Part shown: piece after piece, positions 44,416 to 54,410 of the stretch
Numbering within the stretch: the first letter of the stretch is position 1
How the letters are laid out: the number at the start of each line of letters is the position of its first letter
Assembly: GCF_000730385.1 (NCBI RefSeq)
Contig: NZ_CP008849.1
Span: 1,178,001 to 1,242,000 of the forward strand
DNA length: 64,000 nt
Direction: 5' to 3'
DNA from: Alteromonas australica
GTDB taxonomy: Bacteria > Pseudomonadota > Gammaproteobacteria > Enterobacterales > Alteromonadaceae
Notes under the pieces: model-generated
Databases searched by the model: none
Seen by the model: the letters and a program-made list of their open reading frames with translations, nothing else
Told to the model about the DNA's origin: nothing
Program-made: the position numbers and the translations under genes

Positions 44416-44676
44416 ATGGATTCAGGATCAGTTTCTAACTTGCTCATAGAAGCAGGCTCACTGATGCTTATTGGAATGCTTTTTGTGTTCGCATTTTTAG
44501 GCCTACTTATCGTTGGTGTTCACCTGATTGCAAAATTTTGTGAAGCCTTTCCTGGCGAATCCGTTCAGGAATTAAAACCGCAACCTCGTCGCGCAGTACA
44601 ACCTGGCGTGGATGGGAATGTTATTGCCGCTATTACTGCGGCCGTCCACACACATCGTCAAGCGAATAAAAAATAA
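44416..44676 (+). CDS. oadG: Oxaloacetate decarboxylase gamma subunit
   Basis: OadG is the small membrane subunit that holds the alpha and beta subunits of the sodium-pumping oxaloacetate decarboxylase together. The 86-residue product has one N-terminal membrane helix (about 14-38, [20 protein letters not shown]) and a hydrophilic Pro-containing tail ([20 protein letters not shown]). Gamma subunits are poorly conserved; the call relies on this layout and on position 14 bases before oadA. Confidence 0.88.
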   Translation: MDSGSVSNLLIEAGSLMLIGMLFVFAFLGLLIVGVHLIAKFCEAFPGESVQELKPQPRRAVQPGVDGNVIAAITAAVHTHRQANKK

Positions 44677-44690
44677 TATCAGGAGTTCTC

Positions 44691-46481
44691 ATGTCTAAGC
44701 CACTGGCCTTAACCGAGCTAGTATTGCGTGACGCCCATCAATCGCTACTTGCCACACGTATGCGTATTGAGGATATGTTACCTATTGCTGAAAAATTAGA
44801 TAAAGCTGGCTTCTGGTCAGTTGAATCGTGGGGAGGCGCAACTTTTGACGCGTGTATTCGTTATTTAGGAGAAGATCCTTGGGAGCGAATCAGGCAGTTA
44901 AAGGCGGCCATGCCCAATACCAAGCAACAAATGCTTTTACGCGGGCAAAATCTATTGGGGTATCGTCATTATGCTGACGACGTGGTGACTCGCTTTGTTG
45001 AGCGCGCTCACGAAAATGGGGTAGATGTTTTTCGAATTTTCGATGCCATGAATGACATGCGAAATCTCGAAACAGCAATAAAGGCAACAGTAGACTGCGG
45101 TGCCCATGCACAAGGAACGATTTCCTACACGGTAAGCCCTGTTCACAATCTGCAACTTTGGCTCGATATGGCTAAACAGCTGGAAGACATGGGGGTTCAC
45201 TCTATTTGTGTGAAAGACATGGCTGGCCTTCTTAAGCCTTACGATTGTGAAGCCCTAATTAGTGGCCTAAAGGAAACGGTGAAGGTGCCTATTGCTATGC
45301 AGTGTCATGCAACCACCGGATTAAGTACAGCCACTTACCAGAAAGCCATTGATGCTGGTATAGATATGCTGGATACCGCTATCTCATCGATGAGTATGAC
45401 CTATGGTCATACGGCAACAGAAACCATGGTGTCTATAGTAGAAGGTACCGAAAGAGATACAGGTCTCTCTTTGCCTCACCTTGAAGAAATCGCTAGTTAC
45501 TTTAGGGAAGTGCGCAAAAAATACAGTAAATTTGAAGGCAGCCTCAAAGGGGTTGATGCTCGAATTTTATTGGCGCAAGTGCCAGGTGGCATGTTAACCA
45601 ATATGGAAAGCCAGCTAAAAGAGCAGGGCGCTGAAGACAAGTTTGAAGAAGTATTGAAAGAAATTCCCCGTGTAAGAGAAGATCTCGGCTTTATTCCTCT
45701 GGTAACACCGACGTCGCAAATTGTGGGTACACAATCAGTATTAAATGTACTCACTGGTGAGCGCTATAAGAGTATTACGAAAGAAACGGCTGGGGTCCTT
45801 AAAGGTGAATACGGTGCGACAGCAGCGCCAGTCAATGCTGAACTTCAAGCCCGCGTGTTAGATGGCAACAGCCCAATAACATGTCGTCCAGCCGATAATA
45901 TTGCGCCTGAATTAGACAGTTTAGAGAAAGAACTTACCGCACTAGCCAGTACAAAATCTATCTCATTAAGCAACGAAAAAATTGACGATATTCTCACCTA
46001 TGCTCTGTTTCCTCAAATAGGCTTAAAATTTTTGGAAAACAGGGGCAATCCAGACGCCTTTGAGCCAGCGCCAGGGCAAGACGCGCCAACGCAAGTGACA
46101 GATACTTCAGCGGCCTCTCAACCTACTTCTGGTTCAGCCGCAGCGTACGACGTCAGTGTGGACGGAAAGCGTTATCATGTCCAAGTGGCACCGTCTGGTG
46201 AACTCACTCATGTTGCTCCAGCACCGGCTGCGCCACAAAATGCGTCTGCAGCAGCGCCAGCAGGTAACGAGCAGTCAATTAATGCACCGCTAGCAGGAAA
46301 CGTGTTTAAAGTTCTTGTGCGTGCCGGAGACGCGGTGTCAGAAGGCGATGTGGTCATGATTATCGAAGCGATGAAAATGGAAACTGAAATTCGTTCAGCC
46401 TTTACAGGCACTGTCAGTGATGTGTGTGTGGGTGAAGGCGATAGCATCACCAGTGGTCAGCCTTTGATAATGTTGGGGTAG
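44691..46481 (+). CDS. oadA: Oxaloacetate decarboxylase alpha subunit, biotin-carrying
   Basis: OadA transfers the carboxyl group from oxaloacetate to biotin. The 596-residue product has a carboxyltransferase barrel ([20 protein letters not shown] near the start, metal ligands including [16 protein letters not shown] and MQCHATTG), a conserved central domain, an Ala/Pro-rich flexible linker (about 450-520) and a C-terminal biotinyl domain with the biotin Lys in [13 protein letters not shown] (about residue 562). AGGAG precedes the ATG. It is followed three bases later by oadB. Confidence 0.96.
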   Translation: MSKPLALTELVLRDAHQSLLATRMRIEDMLPIAEKLDKAGFWSVESWGGATFDACIRYLGEDPWERIRQLKAAMPNTKQQMLLRGQNLLGYRHYADDVVTRFVERAHENGVDVFRIFDAMNDMRNLETAIKATVDCGAHAQGTISYTVSPVHNLQLWLDMAKQLEDMGVHSICVKDMAGLLKPYDCEALISGLKETVKVPIAMQCHATTGLSTATYQKAIDAGIDMLDTAISSMSMTYGHTATETMVSIVEGTERDTGLSLPHLEEIASYFREVRKKYSKFEGSLKGVDARILLAQVPGGMLTNMESQLKEQGAEDKFEEVLKEIPRVREDLGFIPLVTPTSQIVGTQSVLNVLTGERYKSITKETAGVLKGEYGATAAPVNAELQARVLDGNSPITCRPADNIAPELDSLEKELTALASTKSISLSNEKIDDILTYALFPQIGLKFLENRGNPDAFEPAPGQDAPTQVTDTSAASQPTSGSAAAYDVSVDGKRYHVQVAPSGELTHVAPAPAAPQNASAAAPAGNEQSINAPLAGNVFKVLVRAGDAVSEGDVVMIIEAMKMETEIRSAFTGTVSDVCVGEGDSITSGQPLIMLG

Positions 46482-46484
46482 TGC

Positions 46485-47615
46485 ATGGATAAGTTTTCGG
46501 TGCTGTGGGACAGCACAGCGTTAGCCCACTTTGAAAGCGGCCAGTTAATCATGATGGCGGTGGGCTTTGTACTCCTGTATTTAGCCATAGTGAAAAAATT
46601 TGAGCCTTTGCTATTAATTCCAATTGGTTTTGGTGCCTTGCTGACCAATATTCCTCTAGCCGGTTTTTCGGAAGCGGGAGGCTTGTTGCACTACATCTAT
46701 AAAATAGGCATAGATACGGGGGTCTTCCCGTTGCTTATTTTTATGGGAGTGGGTGCAATGACGGACTTTGGCGCCCTCATTGCCAACCCTCGTATGTTGC
46801 TACTCGGGGCGGCCGCCCAATTTGGGATTTTTGCTACCTTGTTTGGTGCTATTGCACTTAATCTTGTCCCTGGGTTTGAATTTACCCTTAAAGATGCCAG
46901 TGCCATTGCTATAATCGGCGGCGCCGACGGGCCCACTGCGATATTTTTAGCGTCTAGGCTGGCGCCAGACCTACTCGGAGCCATTGCCGTGGCAGCCTAT
47001 TCATACATGGCGCTAGTCCCCATTATTCAGCCTCCTATTATGAAGGCGCTAACGAATAAAGAAGAACGAAAAATAGAAATGGCGCAACTTCGCCCAGTGT
47101 CAAAGCGAGAGAAAATTATTTTTCCCCTTGCCGTACTGTTTCTCACTATTTTGTTTTTGCCGTCAGCGACGCCTCTCGTAGGGATGTTTTGCTTTGGTAA
47201 CCTAATGAAGGAGTGTGGTGTTGTTGATAGGTTAAGCAATACCGCTCAAAACGAACTGATTAATACGGTGACCATATTTCTTGGTTTGGCTGTGGGGTCA
47301 AAACTTTCAGCCGACAAGTTTTTAACGGTAGAAACGCTCGGTATTTTGGGGTTAGGTGCGGTGGCATTCGCCATCGGAACGGCCGCAGGGGTACTGATGG
47401 CGAAACTCATGGCTAAACTAAGTAAGGAAGCCATTAACCCCCTTATTGGTGCTGCGGGCGTATCCGCTGTGCCTATGGCTGCACGAGTGGTGAATAAAGT
47501 AGGGCTAGAATCTAACCCGCATAACTTCCTTTTGATGCACGCTATGGGGCCGAATGTGGCGGGCGTACTGGGCTCGGCTGTCGCCGCGGGTATTTTACTC
47601 GCGCTAGTGGGGTAA
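46485..47615 (+). CDS. oadB: Oxaloacetate decarboxylase beta subunit, sodium pump
   Basis: OadB is the membrane subunit that decarboxylates carboxybiotin and exports sodium ions. The 376-residue product has about nine to eleven membrane helices and the hallmark region with the sodium-site Asp, [16 protein letters not shown] (about 144-159), plus the C-terminal [20 protein letters not shown]. Sodium export by this enzyme fits a marine organism. A strong terminator follows. Confidence 0.96.
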   Translation: MDKFSVLWDSTALAHFESGQLIMMAVGFVLLYLAIVKKFEPLLLIPIGFGALLTNIPLAGFSEAGGLLHYIYKIGIDTGVFPLLIFMGVGAMTDFGALIANPRMLLLGAAAQFGIFATLFGAIALNLVPGFEFTLKDASAIAIIGGADGPTAIFLASRLAPDLLGAIAVAAYSYMALVPIIQPPIMKALTNKEERKIEMAQLRPVSKREKIIFPLAVLFLTILFLPSATPLVGMFCFGNLMKECGVVDRLSNTAQNELINTVTIFLGLAVGSKLSADKFLTVETLGILGLGAVAFAIGTAAGVLMAKLMAKLSKEAINPLIGAAGVSAVPMAARVVNKVGLESNPHNFLLMHAMGPNVAGVLGSAVAAGILLALVG

Positions 47616-47664
47616 ACGAGCCAAACTTAGCACCACAGTCAGTTGGTTTTTAATGCGCACACCT

Positions 47665-47696
47665 AATGCGGTTTGAGTTTCTCAAACCGCATTTTT
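47665..47696 (+). terminator. Terminator after oadB
   Basis: AATGCGGTTTGAG (47665-47677), TTT loop, CTCAAACCGCATT (47681-47693), then TTT. A perfect 13-bp stem between oadB and the converging sapF. The A and T flanks on both sides could let it act in both directions. Confidence 0.85.
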
Positions 47697-47755
47697 ATTG
47701 CGTATATTTCGAATATTGTGTGTTCCGTTGAATTAAAGCCTAGTGCGTTAATCAG

Positions 47756-48565
47756 TTACTCACTGATGGTCTGTTGGGGAACCAGCGATTGATAAGCAAG
47801 CACCATTTTTTTTGTTGTAGGGTGCTTGGGCCAGCGAAATAAGGTTTCAGTTTTACCTTCTTCTACGATATTCCCGTTTTCCATGACAATCACTCTATCG
47901 GCAATATGGCGCACAATCCCTAAATTGTGACTGATAAAGATAAACGCCAATCCTAATTCTTGTTGAAGTTGCAAAATAAGATTGACCGTTTGTGAGCGAA
48001 TAGATGGATCTAGCGCCGCAAAGGGTTCATCGGCGACCAGCACTTTGGGTTTAAGCATAATAGCTCGCGCCAAGGAAACGCGCTGCTGTTGGCCATCAGA
48101 AAGCATATGTCTGTAAAAGTAATAGTGTTCCCGCAGCAAACCCACTTTGGTTAAGGTTTCTTCAATTAAAGCTTTACGCTGCGTTTCAGTTAATGACGTG
48201 TTTAAACGCAAGGGTTCATCTAAGATCTTGCCCACGGGAATAGCAGGGTTCATAGACTCGCTGCTATGTTGTAATATCATTCGAATATCGTGAGTACGTT
48301 TTTTTTGCGTTTCTTGTTTATTGTACTTGGCTAAGTATTTATGACTATTAAGCACGATTTCACCAGCATCTGCGGGTATTGCTCCAACTAATAATTTAGC
48401 CAGTAACGATTTTCCCGCGCGGTTTTCACCAATAATAGCAATGGTTTCTCCACGTTTAACGGTTAACGATACCGGCCCTAATTGAAATATCTCCGGTTTT
48501 TTTAACCAGCGCTTTTTATCGTTGTGATAAAAGGTTAACCCTCTTACATCCATAATGTCTGTCAT
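47756..48565 (-). CDS. sapF: Peptide/polyamine ABC transporter ATP-binding protein SapF
   Basis: SapF is one of two ATPases of the SapABCDF dipeptide-family transporter, linked in other bacteria to antimicrobial peptide sensitivity, potassium uptake and putrescine export. The 269-residue product has Walker A GENRAGKS (about 48-55), signature LSDGQQQRVSLARA and Walker B VLVADEP with the catalytic Glu. I chose ATG at 48565, which overlaps the sapD stop (ATGA). A longer frame from 48682 would overlap sapD over 120 bases and is unlikely. Confidence 0.92.
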   Translation of the reverse strand: MTDIMDVRGLTFYHNDKKRWLKKPEIFQLGPVSLTVKRGETIAIIGENRAGKSLLAKLLVGAIPADAGEIVLNSHKYLAKYNKQETQKKRTHDIRMILQHSSESMNPAIPVGKILDEPLRLNTSLTETQRKALIEETLTKVGLLREHYYFYRHMLSDGQQQRVSLARAIMLKPKVLVADEPFAALDPSIRSQTVNLILQLQQELGLAFIFISHNLGIVRHIADRVIVMENGNIVEEGKTETLFRWPKHPTTKKMVLAYQSLVPQQTISE

Positions 48566-49557
48566 AACTTTTCCATATGTAGTGGGAAGTGACAACTGTA
48601 AGTATGGTCGTGAATCCGTCTTACACTGGGTGTAGACACACACGCCCGTTGTGCGCGTGGGCAACGTGGACCCAAACGACATCCAATCGGCAAATGCTGT
48701 AACGTAGGAATAGACCCTTCTAACGTGGGAAGCTCTGATTTGGGCGGCAAGTCTTTTCTAAAACTAGGGGCACTGTCTAAAAGCGCTTTGGTATACGGGT
48801 GCAGTGGCCGCTTTTTTAAATGTTTCATTTTTCCGGCTTCCACTGTTTGCCCAGCGTAGAGTACCGTCATTGAATGAGACATGCTTGCGATGGCTAATAA
48901 GTCATGACTCACAAATAAAATACTTAAAGAGCGGGTTTGATTTAATCGTGTGAGTAACTTCAGAATCTGTGTTTTGGTAGTGGGCTCCATGCCGCGAGTG
49001 GGATCATCTGCAATCAACAATTGAGGTTGAGACACCAACGCCATAGCAATCATGAACTTCTGCCCAATATCGCTCGGAATTTGGTGGGGGTAAGCATTGA
49101 GATAATGCTTGTGGTGTTTTATGCCCACCTTGTGCACGGTGCTAATCGCAATTTTCTTTCTGTGCTGTGCCCGTTGCCAAAACCAACTTCCTTTAACAAA
49201 TTCGCTAGGAATACTTTCTTCTAGCTGTTCGCCGAGGGTGGCTGAGGGGTCTAAACTGGCTTGGGGGTTCTGGAAAACCACGGCAATTTCACGACGCATC
49301 ACTTCTCGACGCTGCTGCTTAGACATACCCAGCAGGTTTTCCCCTTTCCAGCTCATTCTATCCGCTGTCAGTTGCCACTGAGCGGGAAGGGCTCCGCATA
49401 TTGCCGATACAATTAAACTCTTACCAGAGCCCGACTCCCCAACAAGCGCGCGAATTTCGCCACTGCTTACTGATAAGTTTACTTTGTCTAACGCTTTGAT
49501 ACTGGTATCGCCACTGACCATCTCCAACGTGAGATTTTTTATATCAAGCACTGGCAT
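48562..49557 (-). CDS. sapD: Peptide/polyamine ABC transporter ATP-binding protein SapD
   Basis: SapD is the second ATPase of the Sap transporter. The 331-residue product has Walker A GESGSGKS, an oligopeptide-type C-terminal extension (LPIGCRLGPRCPRAQRAC, usual for Dpp/Opp/Sap ATPases) and EPTTKTQILKLLTRLNQTRS. The signature is IPSDIGQK instead of LSGGQ, and Walker B reads LLIADDPT with Asp where the catalytic Glu is usual. E. coli SapD also has a divergent signature. This suggests one degenerate ATP site in the SapDF pair. It starts one base after sapC ends. Confidence 0.92.
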   Translation of the reverse strand: MPVLDIKNLTLEMVSGDTSIKALDKVNLSVSSGEIRALVGESGSGKSLIVSAICGALPAQWQLTADRMSWKGENLLGMSKQQRREVMRREIAVVFQNPQASLDPSATLGEQLEESIPSEFVKGSWFWQRAQHRKKIAISTVHKVGIKHHKHYLNAYPHQIPSDIGQKFMIAMALVSQPQLLIADDPTRGMEPTTKTQILKLLTRLNQTRSLSILFVSHDLLAIASMSHSMTVLYAGQTVEAGKMKHLKKRPLHPYTKALLDSAPSFRKDLPPKSELPTLEGSIPTLQHLPIGCRLGPRCPRAQRACVSTPSVRRIHDHTYSCHFPLHMEKL

Positions 49558-49558
49558 A

Positions 49559-50452
49559 TTAGTGACTCACTCTTTTTCTAAGGGCTGAGCGAAGGCCGTC
49601 ACCCACGATATTTATCGACAGAACTAATAAGAATATGGTTAATCCCGGTAACGCCACGTTCCATGGCGCCAGGTAGGTTACATCAAGACCATCGGCAAGT
49701 ATGGCACCCAGTTCGGGTAACGGTGACTGGGCACCTAGGTTCAAAAAACCTAGCGCTGAAATATCAATAACGGCTACCGACAATGCCAAAGTACCTTGTA
49801 CAACAAGCATTTCCGTCATGTTCGGTAAAATAGAATGGACAAACAATTGCCATTTGTTTGCGCCATCTAAGCGAGACGCCAGAATATATTCTTTTTTCAT
49901 TTCGGCGCGCACAAAGCTTCGTGTGCGATGAACAAACTGGGGTATCAGCGCCAATGTAATTGCCCACATGCTATTCACCAAGCCAGTTCCTAATATCGCC
50001 ACAATAATAATCGCGATGAGCAACGTGGGAATGGCCATTAAGGCGTCTAAAAGGTGATTCACAATACTTGAGCGTACTCCGCGAAGCATACCGGCGAAGG
50101 TGCCAATACTCACCCCAATTAACATCGCCAATACTACCATTAAAAAGCCAGAACCTAGGGTTACTCTGCATCCATACATAATACGAGAAAATAAGTCTCT
50201 ACCCAGGGCATCGGTACCGAACAAATAGGAGATAGAGCCATTGGGTTGCCAGCTTGGCGGGATCAGTAACCCATCAATGTTCTGTGCAATAGGGTCGTAG
50301 GGCGTTAGCAAAGGGGCGAATAGCGAAAAAATAACGAAAATGGCCAAGACAAATAAACCCACAATAGCGATGTGGCTTTCACGAAAGGCCAACCAGGTGC
50401 GATGCCAAGGTGACGGATGAAAGGCTTCTTCATATAAACTAAACTGAGGCAC
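49559..50452 (-). CDS. sapC: Peptide/polyamine ABC transporter permease SapC
   Basis: SapC is one of two membrane permeases of the Sap transporter. The 297-residue product has an N-terminal membrane helix (SHIAIVGLFVLAIFVIFSLF), the Dpp/Opp-type LFGTDALGRDLFSRIMYGCR segment and the inner-membrane-component loop with ASRLDGANKWQLFVHSILPN (EAA-like loop that contacts the ATPases). The start is a GTG at 50452, giving a 14-base overlap with the end of sapB. Confidence 0.93.
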   Translation of the reverse strand: MPQFSLYEEAFHPSPWHRTWLAFRESHIAIVGLFVLAIFVIFSLFAPLLTPYDPIAQNIDGLLIPPSWQPNGSISYLFGTDALGRDLFSRIMYGCRVTLGSGFLMVVLAMLIGVSIGTFAGMLRGVRSSIVNHLLDALMAIPTLLIAIIIVAILGTGLVNSMWAITLALIPQFVHRTRSFVRAEMKKEYILASRLDGANKWQLFVHSILPNMTEMLVVQGTLALSVAVIDISALGFLNLGAQSPLPELGAILADGLDVTYLAPWNVALPGLTIFLLVLSINIVGDGLRSALRKRVSH

Positions 50453-51470
50453 GTTCGTACTTTTCTCTGCTAGGGTCGATTATTCGGTTAAATAAATCGA
50501 TTAATATAGTAAGCGATATGACAAGCGTAGATACGGCTAACATCCCTACCCGTAACGCGGGGTAATCTCTTTGGTAAATGGCTTGAATCAACCAGCTGCC
50601 AATACCCGGCCAAGAAAAGAGCGTTTCCACAATCATCGCGTTTGTTATTAAGGTGGTTATTTGAATAACCATTAAAGGAAGTATGGGAAGCAGCGCATTA
50701 CGAAGCACGTGCTGGGAAAAGATTCGCCACCCAGATAATCCCCTGGAGCGCGCCGCCGCAATGTATGCCCTGTGCTTAACGTCAATCACGGAACGTCGGG
50801 TAATTCTCACCATAGAGGCTGTGGTAATGGCACCAATCGCAAAGGTTGGGATGACTAAATGAGAAAATGCATCACGAAGTGCTACACCTCTATCAATACC
50901 CTCGGCCAACAAGATATCGATAAGAATAAAACCCGTCACGGGCTCTATATCAAACAGAAGGCTGATCCTACCTGAGATAGGCGCCACTTCCAGATTTAAG
51001 CTAAAAATCAAAATTAGGATAAGTGCAAACCAATACACAGGAATGCTATAGGTTGTGATACTCAACGCATTAATGGCGTGATCTGAGGTTGAATAGCTGC
51101 GAATTCCGGCATAGTAACCAAGGGGTATACCGATAAACATTGCCATCAGTATAGCGTATGTACTTAGCTCAATTGTGGCAGGCAGGGCAATGCCAATTTC
51201 TTCTCGAAGAGAAAGGCCTGACGCTGAGCTATAGCCCCAATCACCTTGAAGAAGATTACCGAGGTAATGAACAAACTGAAAGACAATAGGCTGGTCTAAA
51301 CGATATTGGCGCATCAGCGCCTCTCGTTGGATTTCATTTGCAGGCACAATGCCTGTCAGATTTTGTAGAACATCGCCAGGGAATAGGTAGGCTAGGGCAA
51401 ACGACAATATTGCCAACACAAGTAGCGTTAAAATAAAGAGAATGCTGTATCGAGATAAAATTCGAATCAC
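50439..51470 (-). CDS. sapB: Peptide/polyamine ABC transporter permease SapB
   Basis: SapB is the other permease. The 343-residue product has the DppB-type N-terminus (SILFILTLLVLAILSFALAY), the MRQYRLDQPIVFQFVHYLGN segment and the EAA-like loop AARSRGLSGWRIFSQHVLRN. The GTG start at 51470 overlaps the sapA stop by four bases. It is about 20 residues longer than E. coli SapB, mainly in the middle loop. Confidence 0.93.
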   Translation of the reverse strand: MIRILSRYSILFILTLLVLAILSFALAYLFPGDVLQNLTGIVPANEIQREALMRQYRLDQPIVFQFVHYLGNLLQGDWGYSSASGLSLREEIGIALPATIELSTYAILMAMFIGIPLGYYAGIRSYSTSDHAINALSITTYSIPVYWFALILILIFSLNLEVAPISGRISLLFDIEPVTGFILIDILLAEGIDRGVALRDAFSHLVIPTFAIGAITTASMVRITRRSVIDVKHRAYIAAARSRGLSGWRIFSQHVLRNALLPILPLMVIQITTLITNAMIVETLFSWPGIGSWLIQAIYQRDYPALRVGMLAVSTLVISLTILIDLFNRIIDPSREKYERASV

Positions 51471-53089
51471 AGTGTTTTACTCACTCCACCAAAGCGTACA
51501 CCACCAAAGGGGTTAATCTCCATTCCTTGTAGTTCCTCGCGGTACGCCTGATATCTAAAGGCGTGAGCAATGGGGACAAGAGGAAGACGTTCGTACAATA
51601 AACGATTAACTTGTTGATATATAGCACGCCTTTCTTCTATGTTGTCTGTGGCCAGTGCTTCGTCTAACAGCCTATCATAATCTTGGTTACACCACATGGC
51701 GCGATTTGTTCCTGAAGGGATGGCGCCACAACTTAAAAGGGGACGATAAAAATTATCAGGGTCGCCATTGTCTGCTGACCAACCGATAAGCACAGAGTCG
51801 TGCAAGCCCTCTCGCAAATGTCGACGGAATGTTGCCCAATCGTAACTCACAATAGTGGCCGTGACGCCCACCTCTGCGAGATAACGCTGGATAAGCTCTG
51901 CCATTTTAGCCGCGTTGGGATTGTAGGCGCGTTCAACGGGCATGGCCCAGATAGTCATGCTAAAGCCATTGGGAAACCCGGCATCAGACAGGAGTTTTCG
52001 GGCAAGTACGGGGTTATAAGCGGTATCGTCCGCGTCGCTTTGAAACGCCCAGCTTGCAGCAGGAAGCAATGTTTTTGCGCGGGTGGCACTGTCAAAATAA
52101 ACCGCTTCTAACAAGGTGTTTTTATCAATGGCTGCCGCCAAGGCCCTTCTAACATCTTGATTGTCAAAGGGAGGGCGCTGGGTGTTGAAGGCCCAAAAAC
52201 CAATATTAAGGCCAGGTTTTTCAGCAAGAACGAGATCTTCTTTTGCACGGATCACTTCAAGTTCGGTTTGTGCCGGAAACGCCGTTGCATCGCATTCGCC
52301 CGTCATAAGCTTTGCCAGCCTAAGTGAGCTTCTAGGCGTAATATCGTATATCAATCGCTTTGCCACAGCCTGCTCAATCCAATAATCGGGGTTTTGTTTA
52401 AAGCGAATAAAGTGGTCTTTGCGATAACTCTCGAATAAAAAAGGGCCGGTACCTATGGGATATTGGTCAATGCGATTGGGGAAGCCTTGGGCTTGTAATT
52501 GTTGGCCGTATTCGGCAGACAGAATGACTGAGAAGTCGGTGGCCAGATTGGCGAGGAAAGAGCTGTCTCTGCGTTTTAACGTAATCTCAACGCGATACCC
52601 ATTTATCCTAGCCACATCCACGATATTATCGGCTAAACCTAAGCTTTCGAAATAGGGGTGCCGGCCGCCGGATACATAGTGGAAGGGATGGTTTTTATCC
52701 CGCCATCTATCAATACTAAAAATAACATCGTCTGCATTGAAATTACGTGAAGGTGTAAAATAGTCGGTAGTATGAAACTGAACATCTCTGCGTAACTGAA
52801 AAGCGTAAGTTAAGCCGTCGTCTGACACCAGCCAGCTGCTGGCTAAACTCGGAACAATGCGCCCGGTTTCTGGGTCAAAGTCGAGCAATCTATCGTAGAT
52901 TTGATGGGCGGTAGCATCCGCTGTCGTACTCGATGTATCCAGTTGTGGGTTAAACGTAACGGGGTTACTTTCAGAGCAATAAATCAGACCGCTATTATAA
53001 AAGGCTTGTTCATCACGTTTGGTGCAGGCACTCAGCACCGCTAGCAAAGTGGCGATAAACGCAACGTAACCTAATGAACTAATGCGCAT
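51467..53089 (-). CDS. sapA: Peptide/polyamine ABC transporter substrate-binding lipoprotein SapA
   Basis: SapA is the periplasmic solute-binding protein of the Sap transporter (family 5, DppA/OppA-like). The 540-residue product starts with a lipoprotein signal (YVAFIATLLAVLSAC, lipidated Cys22), so it is anchored rather than free as in E. coli. The family signature YDRLLDFDPETGRIVPSLAS follows, with NPDYWIEQAVAKRLIYDITP and WSADNGDPDNFYRPLLSCGA further on. It heads the sapABCDF operon; its start is only three bases from the pspF stop, so sap may be transcribed together with pspF. Confidence 0.92.
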   Translation of the reverse strand: MRISSLGYVAFIATLLAVLSACTKRDEQAFYNSGLIYCSESNPVTFNPQLDTSSTTADATAHQIYDRLLDFDPETGRIVPSLASSWLVSDDGLTYAFQLRRDVQFHTTDYFTPSRNFNADDVIFSIDRWRDKNHPFHYVSGGRHPYFESLGLADNIVDVARINGYRVEITLKRRDSSFLANLATDFSVILSAEYGQQLQAQGFPNRIDQYPIGTGPFLFESYRKDHFIRFKQNPDYWIEQAVAKRLIYDITPRSSLRLAKLMTGECDATAFPAQTELEVIRAKEDLVLAEKPGLNIGFWAFNTQRPPFDNQDVRRALAAAIDKNTLLEAVYFDSATRAKTLLPAASWAFQSDADDTAYNPVLARKLLSDAGFPNGFSMTIWAMPVERAYNPNAAKMAELIQRYLAEVGVTATIVSYDWATFRRHLREGLHDSVLIGWSADNGDPDNFYRPLLSCGAIPSGTNRAMWCNQDYDRLLDEALATDNIEERRAIYQQVNRLLYERLPLVPIAHAFRYQAYREELQGMEINPFGGVRFGGVSKTL

Positions 53090-53092
53090 TGA

Positions 53093-54223
53093 CTAACACT
53101 CCGCACTTTCTGCCGACGAATCTAATAAATTGTATTTTTTCAAATAGCCCCTTAGCTGATGGTAAGTCAAACTGAGCTTTTCCGCTGTTTTTTTCTGATT
53201 ATACTGACTATCTGCCAATGCACGTTTAATCATGTCTATTTCGTGTTGTTGAGAAAGCTCTTTTAGATCTATGGGGTAGTTTGGCGCGCTTTCTCCCACA
53301 TTGGTTACAGGCAGAGATGTCGTATCCTGCGTATCTGCATCGTCATTGGCAGGGGGTTGATGAGTGATTCTGGGCGCTTCATCAATGCTGCTAATTCGAT
53401 CATGGGTTTTAACGCGAGATTTAGGACGGTATATAGACTCAAAAGGATCCAGAACAATTTCATGAACAGGCAGGTGAGGGTTGTTTGTGCGGTATACGGC
53501 TCGTTCTACCACATTTTTAAGTTCCCTAATATTGCCGGGCCAGTCGTACTCCATGAGTATTCGTTTGGCGCGCTCAGTAAAGCCACTAAATAATTCCATT
53601 TCGAGCTCCCTTGCCATATTGATAGCAAAGTTTTCCGCCAGCATCATAATGTCTTCTGGTCGCTCTCTTAAAGGGGGGATGGTGATAACATCGAAGGCTA
53701 AGCGGTCGAGGAGGTCAGCTCGAAATTCACCTGCGTCAGCTAACGCAGGAAGATCTTCGTTGGTTGCTGCAACTAAGCGAACATCGGTTTTCACTGTTTT
53801 GTTGCCGCCAACCCGTTCAAATTCACCATACTCCACCACGCGGAGTAGCTTTTCCTGAATTAACCCAGACGTATTTGCCAGTTCATCTAAAAACAAGGTG
53901 CCGTTATGAGCCAGCTCAAAGCGCCCTTCACGGCGTTTCGCTGCGCCGGTAAAAGCCCCCGCTTCATAGCCGAACAATTCACTTTCCAATAAGCTTTCGT
54001 TAAGTGCTGCACAGTTAAGCTTAACGTAGTTTTGATCCCAACGTTTTGACAGGAAGTGTAAACGGGCGGCCACTAGCTCTTTACCTGTCCCCCGCTCACC
54101 AATAACCAACACGGGTTTATCCAGGGGCGCTATCTGAGAAATTTGCTCTAGCACTTCTAAAAAGCTGTTGGCTTGGCCCAGCAAATTGTCTTGTTGGCGG
54201 TACCTACTCATTAATTTCCTCAA
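53093..54223 (-). CDS. pspF: Phage shock protein operon activator PspF
   Basis: PspF is a sigma-54 enhancer-binding activator with no receiver domain, held inactive by PspA. The 376-residue product has the AAA+ domain (Walker A GERGTGKE about 43-50, the sigma-54 contact loop GAFTGA, Walker B NGTLFLDELAN) and a C-terminal Fis-type helix-turn-helix (KKTAEKLSLTYHQLRGYLKK). The linker (about 255-330) is longer than in E. coli PspF. It is divergent from pspA, whose sigma-54 promoter lies between, and almost touches sapA downstream. Confidence 0.94.
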   Translation of the reverse strand: MRKLMSRYRQQDNLLGQANSFLEVLEQISQIAPLDKPVLVIGERGTGKELVAARLHFLSKRWDQNYVKLNCAALNESLLESELFGYEAGAFTGAAKRREGRFELAHNGTLFLDELANTSGLIQEKLLRVVEYGEFERVGGNKTVKTDVRLVAATNEDLPALADAGEFRADLLDRLAFDVITIPPLRERPEDIMMLAENFAINMARELEMELFSGFTERAKRILMEYDWPGNIRELKNVVERAVYRTNNPHLPVHEIVLDPFESIYRPKSRVKTHDRISSIDEAPRITHQPPANDDADTQDTTSLPVTNVGESAPNYPIDLKELSQQHEIDMIKRALADSQYNQKKTAEKLSLTYHQLRGYLKKYNLLDSSAESAEC

Positions 54224-54337
54224 TATTTAGTCATTTCGACCAATAAATAGTGTAGAGCAAAAAAAGCTGTTGTTCGAGCATTATTTAATCTGATTGAAAA
54301 TTCAATTAAATTAGGGTGTTATAGTAATGACTCACAT

Positions 54338-54354
54338 TGGCAAGCAAATTGAAT
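54338..54354 (+). promoter_or_regulatory. Sigma-54 promoter of pspABC
   Basis: TTGGCAAGCAAATTGAA has GG (54339-54340) and GA (54351-54352) 10 bases apart and is very close to the E. coli pspA promoter. It predicts a start near 54364, 47 bases before pspA. PspF binding sites should lie in the AT-rich 115 bases between pspF and this promoter. Confidence 0.85.
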
Positions 54355-54410
54355 ACTCTTCTATAACCTATTGTTTGGTACAACCAGTTTTCGAGTAAGA
54401 GGTAATTATT

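Noticed and set aside
48566..48682. Longer SapF start at 48682
   Set aside because: It would overlap the conserved Cys-rich end of sapD; ATG at 48565 overlaps the sapD stop in the usual ATGA way and gives the E. coli SapF length.
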